Source: Candidatus Roizmanbacteria bacterium
GTDB lineage: Bacteria; Patescibacteriota; Microgenomatia; UBA1406; GWC2-37-13
NCBI GenBank assembly: GCA_016214055.1
Contig: JACRPE010000021.1
Span: 62,001-126,000, forward strand
Direction: 5' to 3'
DNA: 64,000 nucleotides
Shown: piece after piece, positions 21,456 to 31,533 of the stretch
How the letters are laid out: every line of letters starts with the position of its first letter
Position numbering within the stretch: the first letter of the stretch is position 1
Made by a program: the position numbers and the translations under genes
Notes under the pieces: generated by a model
Databases searched by the model: none
What the model saw: only the letters and a program-made list of their open reading frames with translations
What the model was told of the DNA's origin: nothing

Positions 21456-22805
21456 ATGAAAAAACTCTGGCAGAAGGATGAAAAAGATAGTAGTAAATTA
21501 GTTGAAGATTATTGTTTCAGCGACGGAGTTGCATTGGATAATAATCTGGTTAACCATGATGTGTACGGCTCAATTGCTCATACGTGTGCATTGGCAAAGC
21601 TAAAAATTATTACCAATCTTGAGCTTGAAAAACTTGTTAAGTGTTTAAAAGAAATAATAGATCTCAATAAAAAGGGGAAATTCATCGTAACAGGAGGAGA
21701 TGAAGATGTTCACACTAAAGTTGAGAAATATCTGACTGAAAAGCTTGGAGATTTGGGTAAAAAAATTCATACAGCTAGAAGTCGAAACGATCAAATAGCG
21801 GTTGATATGAGACTGTATACAAAGGAGGAATTATTGAATATTGCAGTATTGATTAATAAATTAACCGATACTTACTTACATTTTGCAGAGAAATATGAGT
21901 TTATCCCTATGCCTGGATATACTCACATGCAAAAAGCCATGCCGTCATCAATTGGCATGTGGATAGGAAGTTTTGTTGAAAGCTTGATGGATGACTCAAA
22001 AATGTTACAAACTACCTATGAGCTTAATGATCAGTGCCCATTAGGTGCGGGAGCGGCTTATGGCTTATCATTACCCATTGACCGGGAATTGACAGCCGGA
22101 TTACTTGGCTTTTCAAAAGTACTTAATAACTCATTATATGCGATTTTATCACGCGCAAAATCCCACACCGTGGTAATGCAATCTTTGGTGCAAGTCATGT
22201 TAACTTTGTCCAGATTTGCTCAAGATATGCTTTTATTTACTACTTCAGAGTTTAACTTTTTCAAAGTTGATTCCCAGCTTTGTACCGGGTCAAGTATTAT
22301 GCCGCAGAAAAAAAATTTAGACATTATGGAATTTTTACGTGCAAAAACCCATGTGGTAATCGGATATGAGCAAATGGTTAATTCAATATCGGCAGGCTTG
22401 CCTTCTGGTTATAATGCCGATTTCAGTGAAACAAAGGGGCCTCTAATGAAATCAATTGGAATCGTAAAAGAATCTCTAAAGGTTGTTGATCTATTGATAA
22501 ATTCCATTAAACCTAACATTGAAATATTAAGTAATTCTATGACAAAGGAATTGTATGCTACGCATGCCGCGTATGAGTTGGTCAAGAAAGGAATACCTTT
22601 TCGCGAGGCATATGTCAAAATCGGAACATCTCTGGATGAGTTGCCACAATATAACAGTCAAGAAATATTAAAAATGTCTACTCATACAGGGGGAACAGGC
22701 AATTTAGGATTAAAAAAAATCCAAAAAGATTTCAGCAAGCAAGAAAATTACTGGCTGAAGGAAAAAAAGAAATATATGTCTGTTATTAATAAATTAATTG
22801 CATAA
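21456..22805 (+). CDS. argH: Argininosuccinate lyase
   Basis: GGDEDVHTKVEKYLTEKLGDLGKKIHTARSRNDQIAVDMRLY, PGYTHMQKAMPSS, GSSIMPQKKNLDIMEFLRAKT. Confidence 0.96.
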   Translation: MKKLWQKDEKDSSKLVEDYCFSDGVALDNNLVNHDVYGSIAHTCALAKLKIITNLELEKLVKCLKEIIDLNKKGKFIVTGGDEDVHTKVEKYLTEKLGDLGKKIHTARSRNDQIAVDMRLYTKEELLNIAVLINKLTDTYLHFAEKYEFIPMPGYTHMQKAMPSSIGMWIGSFVESLMDDSKMLQTTYELNDQCPLGAGAAYGLSLPIDRELTAGLLGFSKVLNNSLYAILSRAKSHTVVMQSLVQVMLTLSRFAQDMLLFTTSEFNFFKVDSQLCTGSSIMPQKKNLDIMEFLRAKTHVVIGYEQMVNSISAGLPSGYNADFSETKGPLMKSIGIVKESLKVVDLLINSIKPNIEILSNSMTKELYATHAAYELVKKGIPFREAYVKIGTSLDELPQYNSQEILKMSTHTGGTGNLGLKKIQKDFSKQENYWLKEKKKYMSVINKLIA

Positions 22806-22879
22806 GCAAATGTTAAAAACAAAACTGAGGTGATATTGATCGACGGGCATTTATTATTAATTATTTATTAAACAATATT

Positions 22880-24136
22880 ATGAAAAACACAACGTCCTAT
22901 CAAAAAGTCGCCTCATACGAGGCCAAAGTCGGTGAAGTTAAAAAAGTTTTACTTCTCTACTCGGGAGGTTTGGATACTTCAGTCATGTTGAAATGGATTC
23001 AAGACGAGTACAAAGCGCAGGTCATTGCGGTGACTTTGGATATTGGTCAGCAAAAAGATGATCTTGAATCCATAAAGAAAAAAGCACTTAAGTTTGGAGC
23101 TGTGAAAGCCATTACGTATGATGCAAAAGATGAATTTGCCGAAGAATTTCTTGCAAAAGGAATAAAGGCAAATGCGTCATACCAGGGTGATTATCACCTA
23201 TCAACTCCCATGGGGCGTGCAATATTGGCAAAAAAAGCCGTTGAGATAGCCAAGAAAGAAGGGGCGGATTGTGTCGCTCACGGTTGCACCGGCAAAGGGA
23301 ATGATCAGGTCAGACTTGATGGATATATCCTCACTTTTGACCCGATGATGAAGATAATTGCCCCCGTTCGAGAGTGGCAAATGGACCGCAATGAAGAAAT
23401 AAAGTATGCGCAAAAATATCATATCCCCGTCCCGGCGAGCATGGATTTTCCCTACAGTGTGGATGATAATATGTGGGGTATGACTTGGGAAGGCGGAGAA
23501 ATTGAAGAGCCTCATCTCATCGCTCCCATTGAAAAATTTTTGACCACCTATACCTTGGCAAAAAACGCACCTAATACAGAGGAATTTGTCAATATCCAAT
23601 TTGAAAAGGGAATACCTGTTGGATTAAACGGAAAAAAGATGAAGCTTTCTCAACTGATTGTAACGCTTAACAAAATCGCGGGTAAACATGGCGTTGGAGT
23701 TGTCCATATGTTTGAGGACCGATTGGTAGGAGTCAAAAATGGTGGGGTGTATGAGTTACCAGCGGCTCATGTGATCATAAAGGCACATAAGCACTTGGAG
23801 AAATTTGTATCGACGAGAATGTTGAACGAATTAAAAGAGACGATGGATCTCAAATGGGGATATCTCTGTTACGCCGCTCTATGGTACGACCCGATTATGA
23901 ATGCGATTAACGCGTTTAACGATAAAGTAAATGAGAAAGTAACGGGTGAAGTCACAGTAAAACTGTATAAAGGAAGCGCAAAGGCGGTAGCGATGACATC
24001 TCCCTACGGTCTAGATCATACCTCATTCACCAGTATCGGAGGGTATTCGTTTAACGTCAATGCAAGTGCCGGATTTACGGAGATTTATACGTTACAAATG
24101 AAATTGGCAAATCAAGTGGGGAAGAAAAAGAAATGA
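22880..24136 (+). CDS. argG: Argininosuccinate synthase
   Basis: VLLLYSGGLDTSVMLKWIQDEY, AHGCTGKGNDQVRLD, DPMMKIIAPVREW, GMTWEGGEIE. Confidence 0.97.
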   Translation: MKNTTSYQKVASYEAKVGEVKKVLLLYSGGLDTSVMLKWIQDEYKAQVIAVTLDIGQQKDDLESIKKKALKFGAVKAITYDAKDEFAEEFLAKGIKANASYQGDYHLSTPMGRAILAKKAVEIAKKEGADCVAHGCTGKGNDQVRLDGYILTFDPMMKIIAPVREWQMDRNEEIKYAQKYHIPVPASMDFPYSVDDNMWGMTWEGGEIEEPHLIAPIEKFLTTYTLAKNAPNTEEFVNIQFEKGIPVGLNGKKMKLSQLIVTLNKIAGKHGVGVVHMFEDRLVGVKNGGVYELPAAHVIIKAHKHLEKFVSTRMLNELKETMDLKWGYLCYAALWYDPIMNAINAFNDKVNEKVTGEVTVKLYKGSAKAVAMTSPYGLDHTSFTSIGGYSFNVNASAGFTEIYTLQMKLANQVGKKKK

Positions 24137-24180
24137 CCTAGAGAATTTTCAGGATCTTATACCATTACTATTTTTATCTT

Positions 24181-26244
24181 ATGATAGAAAAAATTAATTT
24201 AGAGAAGTTGGCTGGCAATTCAAAAGGAAAGAATCAGTTGGCTTTCATGTCGGCATATACAGGCATAGAAAGCTCCCAGATTAATGCACTCTCAGATGAA
24301 CACGCCAAGAAGGTCTTTCTGGGATTGTACAAACAACTGGATCTCATTACTATGCTCCATGGAAAACCAACTCAGGAAGCACTTCATCACTCAGTAGATG
24401 ACTATTTCCAAGGTACTCAGGATATGGAAAAAACCGCTTCTCAGATCAATTCCCTGATGGTATTTGGTGATGTGAGACCTCTTGAAGGCACCGGACTTGA
24501 ACATCTTCATAAACGCCTGGGGCATTTCTGGCGAATTCTGGGATGGGAAGAGCTGGGTCAAATGGAACAAGGTGATACCAAATTACAAAGTGGTTCCATT
24601 GAAGAAGTACAGCGATCCTCGGGAAATCTCATAAGAACACTCGATCTATTAGCTGAACAATGGAAGGAAAACCATATCGGACCCCATCTTATATATCCGC
24701 AAAGTAATGAAGGCGATGCTAAAGTAACCAGACAAGTAACAACTGGATATGGACTTATCAAGCGTCAAGATAAATATAGCAACTCAACAGTGGTTTTAAG
24801 CTCACAGAAACAGTCATATCCATCGGAGGATGATAAAAAATTTTACGATTCCCAAACAAATTTACTTCAACGGCTCCTTGATCGCTATCCTATGGAAATT
24901 GCTATAGCCGTGTATGATTATCATGCTTTTGTTGAAGGATTGGGTGAAAAAAAACTCAATATTGCATATGTCCAAGAATATAAGCAGAATGGCACACTTA
25001 AAGTAAAGGGGGTTATTAACGGTAAAGGCATGATTTTGTTGGGAAAACAAACCAATGATGTATTTAATTATCAGACTATAGCCGCATCAATAAACGAATC
25101 AGTAGTCGGCATGACACACGAATCTCCCTTTGAAACTTTTAATATTGAAACGGACTCTAATAGCTTTGTTACCTTCGTCCAAGGAAAAGCGGCAGTTTTA
25201 CTTGCGGAAAACCCCGCTGATGTTGGACAACTTTCAGTGCATCCGACCAAAATCGCCCAACATTTGCTTAACTACACTAAACAATCGGAAGGTGCATTTT
25301 CCAAAAATGTTCCCTACTCAAGACAAGGTAAACCCATATGTTCGACAAAACTTGTCGGGGTATCCGAATATCAATCTACCCCAATTACTGTTGAGTCGAT
25401 CGGTAAAGCAGGAGAATCAATTAGTCAGTATTTGAGAAAACACAATGTCCAATTCGTTAATATCGAAGCCGGACATATTCATGCAGATGCAACACCCACT
25501 ACTAGACAAAAAACAGGTATCTCAATAGGGGCGCAATTGAGTAAAATATTATCCGGTGTGTGTACTGTGAAAAAGACGACTATGATAGATGAAGATCATG
25601 TCCCCAATGCATTGGATCATGTGGGTTATTCTAGACTTATGCATGAATTGGGTTTCGAATTGGACGAATTGATTTATGAATCATCACCGGCTATCCGGGA
25701 AATCGCAATATCAGCGATTGTAAGTCTCCAACAACAATATCCTGATCATGTATATAAAAATGGTCAGGCATTAATGTTCAATATTCCAGATACGGACTTG
25801 CAGGTTGAACTCATCAAAGACATAGCGGAACCGGATGTCGAGCTGGGATGCGTCATTTTTGATGTAGGCCTTACCTTGGCAAAAGTTTATCCACAACTGG
25901 CCGATACATATTTAACGGGAGGATCGGCGGCTGTTCATGCGGCTATGCAAAAGATTTATACTGATATACAATCACCGTCAGAGAGACAAAGAGCAGTAAA
26001 AAAAGCATTCCCAAATAAGACCAGAACATATGAGGAGGCATTAGTCGCAAAACCACTTCCTGAAGTTGATAACGTAAATTCGGCTGTCATCAACGTTTTG
26101 GAGCGGTTTTATGATGGACAACAGGTAAAACTTGAGGGAATGCTACGTGCGCTTAAGATTCCAATTCACCTTGTCGATGTTACCTTCTCGGATCAAGGAT
26201 TACACGTTAACATGTCCACAAATGGGTTTTCAGAGAGTAATTAA
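24181..26244 (+). CDS. Large protein of unknown function (687 aa) in the arginine block
   Basis: Long clean ORF, co-oriented between argG and the PLP enzyme; no family I recognise. Confidence 0.9.
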   Translation: MIEKINLEKLAGNSKGKNQLAFMSAYTGIESSQINALSDEHAKKVFLGLYKQLDLITMLHGKPTQEALHHSVDDYFQGTQDMEKTASQINSLMVFGDVRPLEGTGLEHLHKRLGHFWRILGWEELGQMEQGDTKLQSGSIEEVQRSSGNLIRTLDLLAEQWKENHIGPHLIYPQSNEGDAKVTRQVTTGYGLIKRQDKYSNSTVVLSSQKQSYPSEDDKKFYDSQTNLLQRLLDRYPMEIAIAVYDYHAFVEGLGEKKLNIAYVQEYKQNGTLKVKGVINGKGMILLGKQTNDVFNYQTIAASINESVVGMTHESPFETFNIETDSNSFVTFVQGKAAVLLAENPADVGQLSVHPTKIAQHLLNYTKQSEGAFSKNVPYSRQGKPICSTKLVGVSEYQSTPITVESIGKAGESISQYLRKHNVQFVNIEAGHIHADATPTTRQKTGISIGAQLSKILSGVCTVKKTTMIDEDHVPNALDHVGYSRLMHELGFELDELIYESSPAIREIAISAIVSLQQQYPDHVYKNGQALMFNIPDTDLQVELIKDIAEPDVELGCVIFDVGLTLAKVYPQLADTYLTGGSAAVHAAMQKIYTDIQSPSERQRAVKKAFPNKTRTYEEALVAKPLPEVDNVNSAVINVLERFYDGQQVKLEGMLRALKIPIHLVDVTFSDQGLHVNMSTNGFSESN

Positions 26245-26253
26245 CTGACCCAT

Positions 26254-27273
26254 ATGATATACCATTCACTCTTTTGCATGACATGCAAAAAAAAACTTAA
26301 AGACACCCAGATCATTTGTCCCAAGTGTAAAAATGTTTATTCGTTAGTCACGTTGAAATACTTTGTCCGAAAAAAATTATCGACTATTGAAGAAATGTAT
26401 AGATATTTTCTGCCGTTCCAATTATTCAATCATAATGACTTCAAGAATTGTTCATTGAGTAAATATGGAGATGGACTTTGGCTTAAAGATGAAGGACTCA
26501 ATCAAAGCAAATCAATCAAGGAAAAAGATATATTGATAGGCCTTAAGTGCGCCTTTTATCTGGGATATAAGAAAACGATGTGTGTATCCGGAGGAAGTGG
26601 CATTCAGGTAGTCAGCTCATTATCAAAGAATACTATTCCTGTTACATTATATTCGCCAACTTCAACCCGTATACTCGTCGATAACCAAATTCTAATGGGT
26701 AATGATTACGAGGAAACATTTCGTATGTCCCTAAAGATGCAATCCGATGATTTATTCAATATCACCCCAGGAATCAATCCATATTCGCAAGAGGGGTGCA
26801 AAACAATCAGCTGGCAGCTTATCGAGTCAAAAATCAAATTTGACATTATTATAATTCCATGTGGAAATGGCTCCTCTTTATGGGGTATTTATAATGGTTT
26901 TAAAGAAGCAAAAGCCAAAGGTTTCATAAGTAAGATACCCAAGATATTCGGTGTGGAGCTTGCTCATGGGCCTATCCATCATATGTTGCGCACTGGAAAA
27001 ATAAGAGTGAACAAGAATATTCTGAACAGTAAGGCAATAAGTGTCGATGTAAAGGAAAGCTTCTGTCTCCAAAAAGCATCATATGCAACAAAGGACAGCC
27101 ATGGCGGCATAGTCAAAGTATCAGAGAGTAATGTCATAGATTCATATAACCAAATTCGTCTTGCAAACAAACAAATCTCGTTTACAGCGGCGACAGCTTT
27201 TGCAGCGGCACTCAAGTTAAGAAAGAAAAACCCTAAATCCATTATGTGTTGTATTATGACATCCCATCACTAA
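26254..27273 (+). CDS. Divergent PLP fold-type II enzyme, threonine-synthase-like with N-terminal zinc ribbon
   Basis: CMTCKKKLKDTQIICPKCK zinc ribbon; LKDEGLNQSKSIKEKDI (threonine synthase SFKDR-like lysine region); IIIPCGNGSSLWGIYNGFKEAKAKGFI; SFTAATAFAAALKL. Confidence 0.8.
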   Translation: MIYHSLFCMTCKKKLKDTQIICPKCKNVYSLVTLKYFVRKKLSTIEEMYRYFLPFQLFNHNDFKNCSLSKYGDGLWLKDEGLNQSKSIKEKDILIGLKCAFYLGYKKTMCVSGGSGIQVVSSLSKNTIPVTLYSPTSTRILVDNQILMGNDYEETFRMSLKMQSDDLFNITPGINPYSQEGCKTISWQLIESKIKFDIIIIPCGNGSSLWGIYNGFKEAKAKGFISKIPKIFGVELAHGPIHHMLRTGKIRVNKNILNSKAISVDVKESFCLQKASYATKDSHGGIVKVSESNVIDSYNQIRLANKQISFTAATAFAAALKLRKKNPKSIMCCIMTSHH

Positions 27274-27326
27274 ATTGATTTATGTGCAGTTTTTATGTAG
27301 ATCTATTTTGTGTTATCATATAAGCC

Positions 27327-29021
27327 ATGTTAATTGAGGAAGTTCAGTCCATAGTTCAAAAAGCGGCGGAGAAGATTGGAATAACTGAAAAGGTTGTCAT
27401 AGATGCCCCCACCCAAAAACAATTTGGTGATTTTGTGACGAATATTGCCCTGAAATCGGCAAAAGTTCTGAAGAAAAAACCTGCAGATATTGCACAAGAG
27501 CTTGTGAAGAATATTCCAAAAAATGATTTGATCACCGAGACAAAAATAATTGGTCCCGGGTTTATCAATTTTTGGATTAAATCGGGCATTAATTTTGATG
27601 TAGCAAAAAAAATTGCAGAAAATGTTTTTGACATTCCCTCCTTTCACTTTGGCCCCGAGAAAAAAGTGATGGTTGAATTTGCACACCCTAACACTCTTAA
27701 ACTTCTTCATATTGGCCACATGCGCAACCTCTCAACAGGTGAGGCGGTAGTTCGCCTCCTTGAGGCAACGGGGAATAAAGTGGTGAGATCAAATTATCAG
27801 GGTGATGTAGGATTGCACATTGCAAAAACGATTTGGAAAATCCGACAGGTGGTAAAAGAAATGGGTGATAAAGAGATCGACGCTTTATCTTTACGCGATA
27901 AGATTGCGCTTCTTGGAAAAGCCTATGCTGAGGCAGAGACCGCGTATGGCAGTGACGAAAATGCAAAGAAGGAAATACTTGAGGTTAACCGCATGGTATA
28001 TGAGGAGAATCCAAGCGTCATGCCCCTTTGGGAAAAGACGAGAAAGTGGAGTCTTCAATATTTTGGCGAAATTTATAAAAGAGTTTATTCCCATCATGAT
28101 CGCTTATATTTCGAAAGTGAGTGTCATAAACGGGGCACCATCCTTGCGGCAGATCTATTGAAAAAAGGAATTCTTGAAAAAAGCCAAGGAGCCATCGTTT
28201 TTATGGGAAAGAAGTATGGAGTTGATACGAGGGTATTTATCAATTCTCTTGGTTTTCCTACCTATGAAGGTAAGGAATTAGCACTTGCCGAGATGGAGTT
28301 CAGCGAATTTGGTAGCCTTGATAAAACTATTCATGTAGTCACCCCCGAACAGACAAGCTTTTTCCAGGTGACTTTTAAAGTAGAAGAACTTATTGATCCA
28401 ATAAAATTCAAAAGCAAACAATATCATCTTGCGTATAATTGGGTTAAACTCAAAAAGGGTAAAATGTCATCACGCCTTGGAAACGTAATTGAGGGATCTT
28501 GGCTTATTGATGAAGCAAAAAAATCCTTAAAAGAGAAATTTAAACTTGATGAAGAAACGGCGGAAACGTTGGCCGTTGCCTCGATAAAATATTCTTTTTT
28601 GAAGGTATCCCCTCAGATTGAAATCTTTTTTGATTTTGATGAGTCAATATCACTTGAGGGAAACTCAGCTCCTTATCTAATTTACACCTATGTCCGCACT
28701 CAAAGCGTCCTGCAAAAAAATATGGAAAACGCGAAGATTGAAGAAATAAAAGATCCCAACGAAGATGAAAAAATGTTACTCCGCAAGATTTCACAATATG
28801 CTCCAACCGTATATGAGACAACAGCCAGACTTTCACCAAATATTTTAGCAACGTATCTCTTTGAATTAGCGCAGGATTTTAATCTCTTTTATCAGAAAAA
28901 TCCTATACTCAAAGCAGAAGGTGAAAAAAGATCAACTCGCCTCGTATTGACAAAAGGTGTAGGAAATATTATCCGACATGGCTTAAATCTTTTGGGAATA
29001 AAAACAGTGGAGAAGATGTAA
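27327..29021 (+). CDS. argS: Arginyl-tRNA synthetase
   Basis: VEFAHPNTLKLLHIGHMRNLSTGEAVVRLLEATGNKVVRSNYQGDVGLHIAK; KLKKGKMSSRLGNVI; C-terminal anticodon-binding DALR-like region. Confidence 0.95.
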   Translation: MLIEEVQSIVQKAAEKIGITEKVVIDAPTQKQFGDFVTNIALKSAKVLKKKPADIAQELVKNIPKNDLITETKIIGPGFINFWIKSGINFDVAKKIAENVFDIPSFHFGPEKKVMVEFAHPNTLKLLHIGHMRNLSTGEAVVRLLEATGNKVVRSNYQGDVGLHIAKTIWKIRQVVKEMGDKEIDALSLRDKIALLGKAYAEAETAYGSDENAKKEILEVNRMVYEENPSVMPLWEKTRKWSLQYFGEIYKRVYSHHDRLYFESECHKRGTILAADLLKKGILEKSQGAIVFMGKKYGVDTRVFINSLGFPTYEGKELALAEMEFSEFGSLDKTIHVVTPEQTSFFQVTFKVEELIDPIKFKSKQYHLAYNWVKLKKGKMSSRLGNVIEGSWLIDEAKKSLKEKFKLDEETAETLAVASIKYSFLKVSPQIEIFFDFDESISLEGNSAPYLIYTYVRTQSVLQKNMENAKIEEIKDPNEDEKMLLRKISQYAPTVYETTARLSPNILATYLFELAQDFNLFYQKNPILKAEGEKRSTRLVLTKGVGNIIRHGLNLLGIKTVEKM

Positions 29022-29023
29022 TT

Positions 29024-30310
29024 ATGGCATTTTATATTTGTTCTAACTGTGAATACGGAAGCGCTTCCTGGATTGGCAAATGCCCCAACTGTGGCGCATG
29101 GAATACCATGGCGCAACGCCAGGAGGTTGCAATCAAGAACAAGGAAGGAATTAAGAAGATCACCCTCACCCCGTTAAATAAAGTAAAAATAAATAAGAAA
29201 GAGCGGATGAAGACCGGCATCTTCGAATTTGACCGGGTATTGGGGCAGGGATTTGTGCCGGGGGAAGTTCTTCTCTTAACCGGTGAACCGGGTGTGGGTA
29301 AGTCCACTCTCTTACTTCAGGCATTACAAAAATTAAACACTATTTATATCTCAGGCGAAGAGTCTCCTGAGCAAGTCAAAGACAGGGCGGAGCGATTAAA
29401 TATAGGACTTGAACATTTTTCATTTAGTAATGATTTGCAGGTTGATGGAATCACTGATTATATTGAAACGGCAGAAGAAAAACCGGAAATATTGGTCATT
29501 GACTCGATTCAAACTGTGTACAGTAAAGACGTTGACTCACCCCCCGGAAGTGTCAACCAACTGAAGGAGTGCGCAGCTAAACTGATTGATATTGCAAAAA
29601 GATTTCATGTGACGGTCATACTTATTGGCCACATCACCAAAGATGGTGATATTGCCGGACCAAAGACTCTGGAACATCTGGTTGACTGTGTCTTGAATTT
29701 TGAAGGAGAGCAGGTGTCGAATTTCCGGGTGCTCCGGTCTTCAAAAAACCGATTTGGTTCAACTGATGAGATAGGTATATTTGAGATGAAGGAGGGTGGA
29801 CTACGCGAAGTGACGAATCCCCTCGTATTTTTGGATAACATGAACGAATTGGTTCCGGGCAAATCGATAGTTGGGGTGAATGAAGGGAAGCGACAGCTTT
29901 TTTATGAGATCCAGACTCTTGCGGTCACAACGATTCTGTCTAATCCCCGTCGAGTGGTAAAAGGAGTTGACTACAATAAAGTCCAACTACTCCTTGCGGT
30001 GATAAAAAAACACTTATCCCTGCAACTTGACAGCTATGATATTTATGTAAATGTCATTGGCGGAGTTAAGATAACGTCACCACTTGCAGATTTAGGAATA
30101 ATTGCCTCCCTTTATTCTTCATTAAAAAATATTCCCATATCAAAAAAGACGGTATTCATAGGTGAGGTCGGACTACTTGGAGAAGTCAGAAAAGGATTTC
30201 AGGAAGAAAAAATAATACATGAATCAAAACGCTTGGGGTTTAATAACATTTACTCTTCAAAAAATATTGATTCAGTCAAAAAAATAATAAATATTATTGT
30301 TCGCGGATAA
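29024..30310 (+). CDS. radA: DNA repair protein RadA
   Basis: N-terminal zinc finger CSNCEYGSASWIGKCPNCGAWNT, LLTGEPGVGKSTLLLQ, KNRFGSTDEIGIFEM. Confidence 0.97.
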   Translation: MAFYICSNCEYGSASWIGKCPNCGAWNTMAQRQEVAIKNKEGIKKITLTPLNKVKINKKERMKTGIFEFDRVLGQGFVPGEVLLLTGEPGVGKSTLLLQALQKLNTIYISGEESPEQVKDRAERLNIGLEHFSFSNDLQVDGITDYIETAEEKPEILVIDSIQTVYSKDVDSPPGSVNQLKECAAKLIDIAKRFHVTVILIGHITKDGDIAGPKTLEHLVDCVLNFEGEQVSNFRVLRSSKNRFGSTDEIGIFEMKEGGLREVTNPLVFLDNMNELVPGKSIVGVNEGKRQLFYEIQTLAVTTILSNPRRVVKGVDYNKVQLLLAVIKKHLSLQLDSYDIYVNVIGGVKITSPLADLGIIASLYSSLKNIPISKKTVFIGEVGLLGEVRKGFQEEKIIHESKRLGFNNIYSSKNIDSVKKIINIIVRG

Positions 30311-30917
30311 ACTCTTTTCTCAGAATCGTCTTCTTCCCGTTTGCTCCGATGATTTCGATAACAAGAACGTTCTTGCCTTCCTTAAGAGGGTAATCATATT
30401 CAAAAATCCCTTCTTTGTTTTGATACACCCGCTCGCCAAAGATGGTAACCGCGGCTTCCTTTTCCGTCTTTCCAACAATTTTAACCTTATCAATACGTTT
30501 GAATACTGACTGCATTGGCTCAATGATGACTACTTTAGGAGGAGAAATATAGAGGGAAACCTGATAGCCGAAATAAGATAGAAACAACAGGGAAATGGCA
30601 ATAAATATTCCAATGATAACCCATCGGGTGTCGGAGATGAGATAAAGACTTGATACTTTTCTTTGGAATCTTACATCGTCTTTACTTTCGTATTCTCTCC
30701 TAAAGAAAGAAAGAATCTTTTTATGATCAAGCCCTAAAAATGTTGAGTAATTTTTTATTATGCCCGTTATGTAGATTTTAGATGAAAAAAATTTCCAGTT
30801 ATTTTCCTCAATAGCCCGCAGAAATTTTTCCCGGACCTTTATCTGTTTTTCGATGAGAGAAAGGGGATATCCCTTTTTGAGGCGTGCTTGTTGTAGAATC
30901 TGACCAACTGAAAGCAT
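30294..30917 (-). CDS. RodZ-like helix-turn-helix membrane protein
   Basis: VGQILQQARLKKGYPLSLIEKQIKVREKFLRAIEENNWKFF...YITGIIKNYSTFLGLD, then one TM segment. Confidence 0.82.
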   Translation of the reverse strand: MLSVGQILQQARLKKGYPLSLIEKQIKVREKFLRAIEENNWKFFSSKIYITGIIKNYSTFLGLDHKKILSFFRREYESKDDVRFQRKVSSLYLISDTRWVIIGIFIAISLLFLSYFGYQVSLYISPPKVVIIEPMQSVFKRIDKVKIVGKTEKEAAVTIFGERVYQNKEGIFEYDYPLKEGKNVLVIEIIGANGKKTILRKEFIREQ

Positions 30918-30938
30918 GAATTTAGTTATAAATTGAAG

Positions 30939-31505
30939 TTACTCTTTCACCCGTTCCCCATACTCTCCTGTCTCAGGATTCACCGTAATCAAATCCCCTA
31001 CCTTCACAAACAAGGGAACCATGACTGTGACACCTGTCTCAACTTTGGCTGGCTTCTTGCCGCCAGATACCGTGTCCCCTTTGATTGCCGCATCCGTTTC
31101 GACTATTTTTAGTTTCACACTGAGTGCAGGCCTCATGGTAAGGGCTTTATCATCGTAGACATACACAAAATACGATTTACCGTCCTTGAGAAATTTGACA
31201 GGTTCGCCAACTACCCCGATGGGAAGTGAGTACTGGTTATATGTTCTTTGATCCATAAAATAAGCATTTTCTGCATCTTTATACAGATATTGCATCTCTA
31301 GACAATCAACTTCAAGAGTTTCAACATCCTCGTTAGATTTGAATGCATAATCAATGTTTTTTCCGGTGATGATATTCTTTATGCGCGCTTTCATGAGGGC
31401 GGATCCTTTGCCCGGAGAATAAAAGTCTGCTTTCTGAAGCATCCAGATTTCTCCCTGATATCTGATAAACTCACCCTTCTTAAGTCCTCCCGCGTTTGTT
31501 TTCAT
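30939..31505 (-). CDS. efp: Elongation factor P
   Basis: GGLKKGEFIRYQGEIWMLQKADFYSPGKGSALMKARIKNIITGK; C-terminal GVTVMVPLFVKVGDLITVNPETGEYGERVKE. Confidence 0.95.
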   Translation of the reverse strand: MKTNAGGLKKGEFIRYQGEIWMLQKADFYSPGKGSALMKARIKNIITGKNIDYAFKSNEDVETLEVDCLEMQYLYKDAENAYFMDQRTYNQYSLPIGVVGEPVKFLKDGKSYFVYVYDDKALTMRPALSVKLKIVETDAAIKGDTVSGGKKPAKVETGVTVMVPLFVKVGDLITVNPETGEYGERVKE

Positions 31506-31533
31506 ATGTATGGATAAACCCTATTGTAATACC

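Noticed and set aside
26254-27273. Calling this gene thrC outright
   Set aside because: Active-site surroundings (SKSIKEKD, SGGSG) diverge from canonical threonine synthase and no other threonine genes are adjacent; only family-level similarity is supportable.
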